Origin: Rugamonas sp. A1-17
GTDB lineage: Bacteria; Pseudomonadota; Gammaproteobacteria; Burkholderiales; Burkholderiaceae_D
Length of the DNA: 64,000 nucleotides
Direction: 5' to 3'
NCBI GenBank assembly: GCA_025548565.1
Contig: JAJLPB010000004.1
Location: forward strand, 248,001-312,000
A model generated the notes under the pieces. It did no database searches. It saw nothing but the letters and a program-made list of their open reading frames with translations, and was not told the origin of the DNA. The position numbers were made by a program, and so were the translations under genes. Positions within the stretch are counted from its first letter, which is position 1. Every line of letters begins with the position of its first letter. Positions 59,731 to 64,000 of the stretch are shown one piece after another.

Positions 59731-59814
59731 CGGAGGCGGCTCCTGTCTATCAGGCGGCGACGCCACCCACTACCCGACTGTACGGGCGCACGGGGCTGGC
59801 GTCACCATGGCCAT

Positions 59815-59828
59815 TTGATCCAACTCAA
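59815..59828. promoter_or_regulatory. FNR-like half-perfect box
   Basis: TTGAT-CCAA-CTCAA matches the FNR consensus TTGAT-N4-ATCAA except for one base. It lies 85 bases before the efflux operon start and 59 bases from the perfect FNR box. No -10 is visible at the right distance on the minus strand, so it may be a secondary or upstream site. Confidence 0.35.
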
Positions 59829-59873
59829 AAAATGGAAACATACAGCACGCGCATCACCGGACTAGCGGCGCGC

Positions 59874-59915
59874 TTGATTTGGATCAATCAATTTACACGG
59901 TCAAGTCACTACGAT
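59874..59915 (+). promoter_or_regulatory. FNR-activated (class II) promoter of the universal stress gene
   Basis: A perfect FNR/ANR box TTGAT-TTGG-ATCAA is at 59874-59887. TACGAT follows at 59910-59915 and predicts a start near 59922, which places the box centre at -41.5, the classic activating position. An FNR protein with the matching recognition residues is encoded 1.3 kb away. Confidence 0.85.
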
Positions 59916-59979
59916 GGCGTTACTTGACGTGACTCAATTGCCGCGTCGCTGAAACTGTGCCAGCCATCAGGGAGACAGC

Positions 59980-60819
59980 ATGTCCTACAAAACCATACTC
60001 GTGCACGCCGACGGCACGCCGCAGGCCGAACAGCGCATCCGGCTGGCGGCGCTGCTCGCGCTGGCGCATGATGCCCATCTGGTCGGTGCCGCCATGACCG
60101 GCCTGTCGCGCCACGCCCTGCCCGATGGCTCGATCGCCGCGGTCGGCACGCCCTTCCCCTTCGACCTGCGCCTGCTGCGCGACCGCGCCGACGCGGCGCT
60201 GTCCCAGTTCACCGAATGCGCCAGCCGCGTCGGCGTGCCGTCCATCGAGGCGCGGCGGGTCGACGATGCCGCCGACGACGGCTTGATCCTGCAAAGCCCC
60301 TACGCCGACCTGCTGGTGCTGAGCCAGGCCGATCCGCATGACCACAGCAACGGCCTGCAGGCCCGCCTTCCGCAGACCGTGATGTTCCACAGCGCCCGGG
60401 CGGTGCTGCTGGTGCCGCACGCCGGCCGGTTCGAGCAGACCGGCAAGCACGTGCTGGTCGGCTGGAACGGCAGCGTCTCGGCCGCGCGCGCCGTCGCGGC
60501 CGCGTTGCCGATGCTCAAGCGCGCCGCCGCCGTCACCGTCGCCGCCGCCCCGCAAACCGGCGGCCACGGACGCCAGGCCGACGTGCCGGGCGCCGAACTG
60601 GCCCGCTACCTGGTCCGGCACGGCGTGGAGGTCACCCTGGTCCCGCACGACGAGGACCGGCGGGCGGGCGAAGCGCTGCTGGCCCTGGCCTCCGGCACCG
60701 GCGCCGACCTGCTGATGATGGGCGGCTACGGCCACCAGCGCCTGCACGAGTGGCTGCTCGGCGGCGCCACTCGCGCCGTCCTGCGCGAGATGACGCTGCC
60801 GGTCCTGATGGCGCACTGA
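59980..60819 (+). CDS. Universal stress protein, two UspA domains
   Basis: A 279-residue cytosolic protein with tandem UspA domains. The first (about 1-148) lacks the nucleotide motif. The second (about 155-279) has GGYGHQRLHEWLLGGATRAV, the G-x2-G-x9-G-(S/T) ATP-binding pattern. GGGAG lies six bases before the ATG. The FNR-type promoter predicts induction at low oxygen. It starts a same-strand pair with the DksA-type gene, 39 bases apart. Confidence 0.93.
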   Translation: MSYKTILVHADGTPQAEQRIRLAALLALAHDAHLVGAAMTGLSRHALPDGSIAAVGTPFPFDLRLLRDRADAALSQFTECASRVGVPSIEARRVDDAADDGLILQSPYADLLVLSQADPHDHSNGLQARLPQTVMFHSARAVLLVPHAGRFEQTGKHVLVGWNGSVSAARAVAAALPMLKRAAAVTVAAAPQTGGHGRQADVPGAELARYLVRHGVEVTLVPHDEDRRAGEALLALASGTGADLLMMGGYGHQRLHEWLLGGATRAVLREMTLPVLMAH

Positions 60820-60858
60820 ATCAACACCCCCGCAACACCAATAACAATGGAGAACACC

Positions 60859-61251
60859 ATGAGTACCGTCAGCGCCAACGTCATGCAAGTATTGAGCAAC
60901 CGGCTCCAGCAACGGCGCGAGCAACTGGCCGCCCAGTTGCGGCAACGTCTGCACCAGGCTGACGAACAACAGGAGATGGCCCTGTTTAACAACTACGCCA
61001 TCGACGCCGACCTGGCCGAGGCCAGCCAGCTCAGCGATACCGATATCGCGCTGCTCAATCATGAATTATTGGAATTGCGCAGCGTGGACAATGCGCTGGG
61101 GCGGCTGCACCACGGCGGCTACGGACAGTGCTCGCGCTGTGGCGAGGCCATCCTGGAAGCGCGCCTGCTGGCGCAGCCCGAGGCCGAGATGTGCCGGGAC
61201 TGCCAGACGGAACTGGAACTGCGGGGGGGGTCGAAAATGCCGCCGCGCTGA
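60859..61251 (+). CDS. DksA/TraR-type C4 zinc-finger protein
   Basis: A 130-residue protein. I chose ATG 60859, with GGAG seven bases upstream; ATG 60847 lies inside that ribosome site. A coiled-coil N-terminal half (about 8-70) is followed by the zinc finger C-S-R-C ... C-R-D-C, with all four Cys present. The coiled-coil tip lacks a clear DxxDxA motif of DksA (IDADLAEASQ is the nearest). It may bind RNA polymerase through the secondary channel together with ppGpp, and probably shares the FNR-driven transcript of the stress gene. Confidence 0.9.
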   Translation: MSTVSANVMQVLSNRLQQRREQLAAQLRQRLHQADEQQEMALFNNYAIDADLAEASQLSDTDIALLNHELLELRSVDNALGRLHHGGYGQCSRCGEAILEARLLAQPEAEMCRDCQTELELRGGSKMPPR

Positions 61252-61259
61252 CGGCGGGA

Positions 61260-62051
61260 TCAGGCCATGGCGGCCTGCATCATCATCTGGACCGGACGGG
61301 CGCCGGCGGCCGGTGCGGGCATGCCGGTGGCCAGCGATTCCAGGCTTGGGTGGTCGAGGATGGTCAGCTCGCGCTTGTCGACCGCGATCCAGCCGCTGGC
61401 GCGGAAGCGCGACAGCAGGCGGCTGATGCTCTCGATGGTCAGGCCCAGGTAATCGCCGATGTCCTCGCGCGACATGCGCAGCTGGAAGCTGTGGGGCGAG
61501 TAACCGCGCGCGGCGTAGCGGGTGGACAGGTTCAGCAGGAAGGTGGCGAAGCGCTGCTCGGCGCGCATATTGCCGAGGAAGAGCATGGCGTTCTGTTCAC
61601 GCATGATTTCCTGGCTCATGATGCGGTGGAAGTGGCGCAGCAGCGTCGGCACCTCGGCAAACAGTTCCTGCAGGCGGGCGAAGGGGATCTCGCACACCTC
61701 GCTGTCCTCCAGCGCCACCACGCCGCAAGCGTGCTGGCCGCTGCCGATCGCGTCCATGCCCAGCAGCTCGCCGGCCATCTGGAAGCCGGTGATCTGCTGC
61801 TGGCCGCTGTGGTTGACGCGCGAGGTCTTGAAGTGGCCGAAGCGCACCGCGTACAGGCTGTGGAACGGCTGGTCCATGCGGCACAGGTTCTCGTCGCGCT
61901 CGACGCGGCGGCGGCGACCGATGATCTTGTCGAGGCGGCCCATCTCGCTTTCGTTGAGGCCCTGCGGCAGGCACAGGTTCTTGAAGCCGCACATGCCGCA
62001 TTTCGATTGCGCCGCGCCCATGTTGCTCGCGAGTTGTAAATTGGTCATCAT
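61260..62051 (-). CDS. fnr: FNR/ANR oxygen-sensing regulator
   Basis: A 263-residue CRP-family regulator. ATG 62051 has AAGGAG seven bases upstream; the ATG two codons earlier is too close to it. The 4Fe-4S ligands are Cys18, Cys21, Cys27 (CGMCGFKNLC) and Cys109 (QHACGVVAL). The DNA-recognition helix (about 195-216) carries E207 and R211 of the E-SxxR pattern that reads TTGAT. It activates genes without oxygen. It is convergent with the DksA-type gene (8 bases between) and a perfect box for it lies at 59874. Confidence 0.95.
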   Translation of the reverse strand: MMTNLQLASNMGAAQSKCGMCGFKNLCLPQGLNESEMGRLDKIIGRRRRVERDENLCRMDQPFHSLYAVRFGHFKTSRVNHSGQQQITGFQMAGELLGMDAIGSGQHACGVVALEDSEVCEIPFARLQELFAEVPTLLRHFHRIMSQEIMREQNAMLFLGNMRAEQRFATFLLNLSTRYAARGYSPHSFQLRMSREDIGDYLGLTIESISRLLSRFRASGWIAVDKRELTILDHPSLESLATGMPAPAAGARPVQMMMQAAMA

Positions 62052-62183
62052 GTCCATGCTCCTTAGTGTGCTGGCCTGCGCATCGCAATGATGGCGTTGG
62101 CATGAACACAGTATCGGCGATGGACGGCGCCGTGCTAATCGGGCTTCGCTGCCATGTCGTGTAAGGATCACCCGACAAAAACT

Positions 62184-62201
62184 TGTAGGGATTCCCCTAC
62201 A
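62184..62201. promoter_or_regulatory. TGTAGGG-N4-CCCTACA inverted repeat between the response-regulator and fnr genes
   Basis: Perfect 7-bp arms flank ATTC. The repeat is three bases from the response-regulator stop. On the minus strand AAGTTTTT follows, so it could be a small terminator for the regulator gene. It also resembles a NarL-type operator and lies upstream of fnr, so binding by the adjacent regulator is an alternative. Confidence 0.45.
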
Positions 62202-62204
62202 GCG

Positions 62205-62843
62205 CTAGATGATGCCGTGCTCCAGGGCGTAGCGTGTCAATTCGGCATTACTTTCCAGGCCCATTTTTTCCAGGATGCGGGAGCGGTAGGTGGTCACGGT
62301 GTTGGGGCTCAGGTGCAGGGTTTCGCCGATGCGCACCAGCGATTCGCCGGCCGCGATCAGCTTGAACACTTCCAGCTCGCGGTTGGACAGCGCCTCGTGG
62401 CCGGCGTCGCCGCCGCCGCCGATCAGGCTGGCCAGCTTCTCCAGCAGCGCCGGGCTGACGTGCTTGCCGCCCGAGGCGGCCTTGCGCACGGCCGCCACCA
62501 GCGTGGTGGTTGGCGCGTCCTTGATCAGGTAGCCGGCCGCGCCCAGCTTGAGCGCGCGCACCGCGTAGATGTCTTCCGAATACGTGCTCAGCATCAGCAC
62601 GGCCAGCTTGGGCCGCTCGCTGCGCAGCTGCTTGAGCAGTTCCAGGCCATTCTTGCCGGGCATGGTGATGTCGAGCAGCGCCACGTCGAATTCCTGGGCC
62701 ATGACCAGTTGCAGCGCTTCCTGCGCGTTGCAGGCTTCGCCGTCGACGCGGATGTCGTCGGCCGTGCTCAGCATCAGGCGCACGCCGTTGCGGGCGATCG
62801 CATGGTCGTCGACCAGCAGCACGCGGATGGGATGGTTACTCAT
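62205..62843 (-). CDS. NarL/LuxR-family response regulator
   Basis: A 212-residue regulator. Receiver Asp58 (ALLDITMPGKNG) and Lys near 107 (LIKDAPTT) are present; the helix-turn-helix is GESLVRIGETLHLSPNTVTTYRSRIL. It follows the kinase gene by three bases. The pair resembles RcsB/GacA-type or oxygen-redox NarL systems that sit beside fnr and stress genes in Oxalobacteraceae. The likely targets include the neighbouring fnr gene. Confidence 0.94.
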   Translation of the reverse strand: MSNHPIRVLLVDDHAIARNGVRLMLSTADDIRVDGEACNAQEALQLVMAQEFDVALLDITMPGKNGLELLKQLRSERPKLAVLMLSTYSEDIYAVRALKLGAAGYLIKDAPTTTLVAAVRKAASGGKHVSPALLEKLASLIGGGGDAGHEALSNRELEVFKLIAAGESLVRIGETLHLSPNTVTTYRSRILEKMGLESNAELTRYALEHGII

Positions 62844-62846
62844 GTT

Positions 62847-64000
62847 TTACTCGTCTTGATCGCGCAATGGCAGGCGCAGCAGCAGGGTCGTGCCCTCGCC
62901 CGGCTTGCCGGTGATTTTCAGTTCGCCGTCAAAGTGACGGCAGCGTTCGTGCATGCCGAGGATGCCCCAGGATTCGCGGTTGAGCAGGCGCTCGGCCTCG
63001 ATGCCCTGGCCGTCGTCGCTGATGCGCAGCTCCAGCACGCCGTCGGCATAGTCGACCTGCAGCGTGGCGTTGCTGGCGCCGGCGTGCCGCACCACATTGG
63101 TCAGCGCCTCCTGCGCGATGCGGAACAGCATGGTGCTGCGCTCGGCGCCCAGCTCCAGCGCGGCCGCGGCCGGCGCCACCGCGCACTGGCAATGCAGGCC
63201 CGAGCGGCGCTCGACCTGTTCGGCGTACCACTCGAGCGCGGCCCATACGCCCAGCTGGTCCAGCACGCTGGGGCGCAGGTCGGTGATCACGCGCCGCACG
63301 GTGTCGATCGCGTCCTGCGCCAGCCCGGCCACCTCGGCCAGCAACGGCTCGGCCGGCGAACCGGCCGCCTCGGCGCGCTCGATGCTGACCGCGACGTAGG
63401 CCTTGATGCCGGTCAGCAGGCCGCCCAGCTCGTCGTGAATCTCCTGGGCGATGCGCTTGCGCTCGTGCTCCTTGATCTGCTCCTGGTGCGCCGACAGGCT
63501 GCGCAGCGCCTGCTGCGACGCCAGCAACGCCTGCTCGGCCAGCTTGGTCTGGGTGATGTCGATCATGATGCCCTGCATGAACAGCGGCTGGTCCTGTTCG
63601 TCGCGCACCAGCTCGGCCTGGTCGCGGAACCACAGCGTGCGGCCGTCGCGCGCGTGCAGCCGGTACTCCAGGTGCAGCGGCGTGCCGTCGCGGCGGCTGT
63701 GCCGCATCGCCGCCAGGATGGCCTCGCGCCGGTCCGGGTCCATGCGCTGGCCGTGCAGCGCCGGGTCGGCCAGCCACTCGGCCGGGCTGAAACCCAGCAG
63801 GCCGATCTGCGGACTGATGTAGCGCAGCGCGCCGCCCTCGCCCAGCTCGGCGATGTAGCTGATCGCCTGCATCTGCTCGATCAGCGTGCGGAAGCGGGCC
63901 TCGGCCTGGCGCTTGTCGTCCAGCAGGCTCTGCTCGCGCAGCATGCGGTGGATCGCGCCCGGCAGGAATTCCAGGTAGTAGCCGTCGACGTCCTTGACCA
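62847..64000 (-). CDS. Sensor histidine kinase (REC end, PAS, HisKA_3, HATPase), 5' end outside the window
   Basis: The frame stays open to the right edge, so the true start lies beyond 64000. Upstream of the internal Met, the residues VKDVDGYYLEFLPGAIHRM look like the last helix of a receiver domain, so the full protein should begin with REC. A PAS domain with PAC segment follows (YISPQIGLLGFSPAEWL, HLEYRLHARDGRTLWFRDQ). The HisKA_3 His is in KRIAQEIHDELGGLL, and the ATPase has RISDDGQGI and GILGMHERC. It is soluble in the visible part and partners the regulator gene three bases downstream. Confidence 0.92.
   Translation of the reverse strand, partial: VKDVDGYYLEFLPGAIHRMLREQSLLDDKRQAEARFRTLIEQMQAISYIAELGEGGALRYISPQIGLLGFSPAEWLADPALHGQRMDPDRREAILAAMRHSRRDGTPLHLEYRLHARDGRTLWFRDQAELVRDEQDQPLFMQGIMIDITQTKLAEQALLASQQALRSLSAHQEQIKEHERKRIAQEIHDELGGLLTGIKAYVAVSIERAEAAGSPAEPLLAEVAGLAQDAIDTVRRVITDLRPSVLDQLGVWAALEWYAEQVERRSGLHCQCAVAPAAAALELGAERSTMLFRIAQEALTNVVRHAGASNATLQVDYADGVLELRISDDGQGIEAERLLNRESWGILGMHERCRHFDGELKITGKPGEGTTLLLRLPLRDQDE

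Noticed and set aside
59815..59828. FNR control of the efflux operon through the imperfect box
   Set aside because: No -10 hexamer lies at a suitable distance on the minus strand, and the box has one mismatch, so I list it only as a weak site.

Overview
The window is about 65% GC, and nearly every real gene has strong GC3 bias, so long antisense frames are common artefacts. The protein families point to a free-living betaproteobacterium of the Oxalobacteraceae (Massilia, Duganella or Janthinobacterium type). Supporting families are paired FadE-like acyl-CoA dehydrogenases with MaoC, fused indolepyruvate oxidoreductase with Lrp, FNR with UspA and a DksA-type zinc finger, and many large hybrid kinases. 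This placement is an inference from gene content, not from a marker gene. I found no rRNA, tRNA, CRISPR array, prophage or insertion sequence.

Layout. 1-6145 (+): end of an acyl-CoA-associated phosphotransferase, then a 1532-residue hybrid kinase overlapping a REC-GGDEF diguanylate cyclase. 6153-8944 (-): MaoC hydratase and two acyl-CoA dehydrogenases in one translationally coupled unit. 9081-9170: a perfect 90-bp palindrome. 9187-10995 (-): a secreted GH16 beta-glucanase with a consensus promoter and a LacI-type operator. 11211-17569: an expanded ynbABCD-like phospholipid locus, comprising SDR, patatin-like protein, PAP2-DSP phosphatase, CDP-alcohol transferase, hydrolase-methyltransferase and CDP-diglyceride synthase. 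17622-26233: an NHL/M23 protein, periplasmic catalase, Prc-type protease and a chemoreceptor. 26270-27758: a small copper/oxidase-assembly operon (DUF2946, SCO, PCuAC). 28332-32531: two divergent sensor kinases and a membrane protein with HExxH.

32707-38262: glucarate-type MFS transporter, an orphan MazE with a decayed mazF, a ParD/RelE pair, a LysR-pirin-isochorismatase group and thymidine kinase. 38458-41000: cystathionine beta-synthase overlapping a gamma-lyase (reverse transsulfuration). 41041-49652: HNH-fold membrane protein, Ntn acylase, ParB-like protein, possible small RNA, RNase T2, a DesKR-like system and an amidohydrolase. 49823-55078: TorT-like protein, fused indolepyruvate oxidoreductase and a divergent Lrp. 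55087-59730 (-): NodT-MacA-MacB export operon. 59980-64000: UspA, DksA-type protein, FNR and a NarL-type two-component system, with a perfect FNR box and a matching -10 before the stress gene.

The most unusual items are the expanded ynb-like lipid locus with a patatin-like protein whose dyad is altered, the 90-bp palindrome, the GH16 promoter/operator and the FNR-controlled stress promoter. The decayed mazF beside an intact antitoxin and a terminator hairpin carrying an anti-Shine-Dalgarno loop also stand out.
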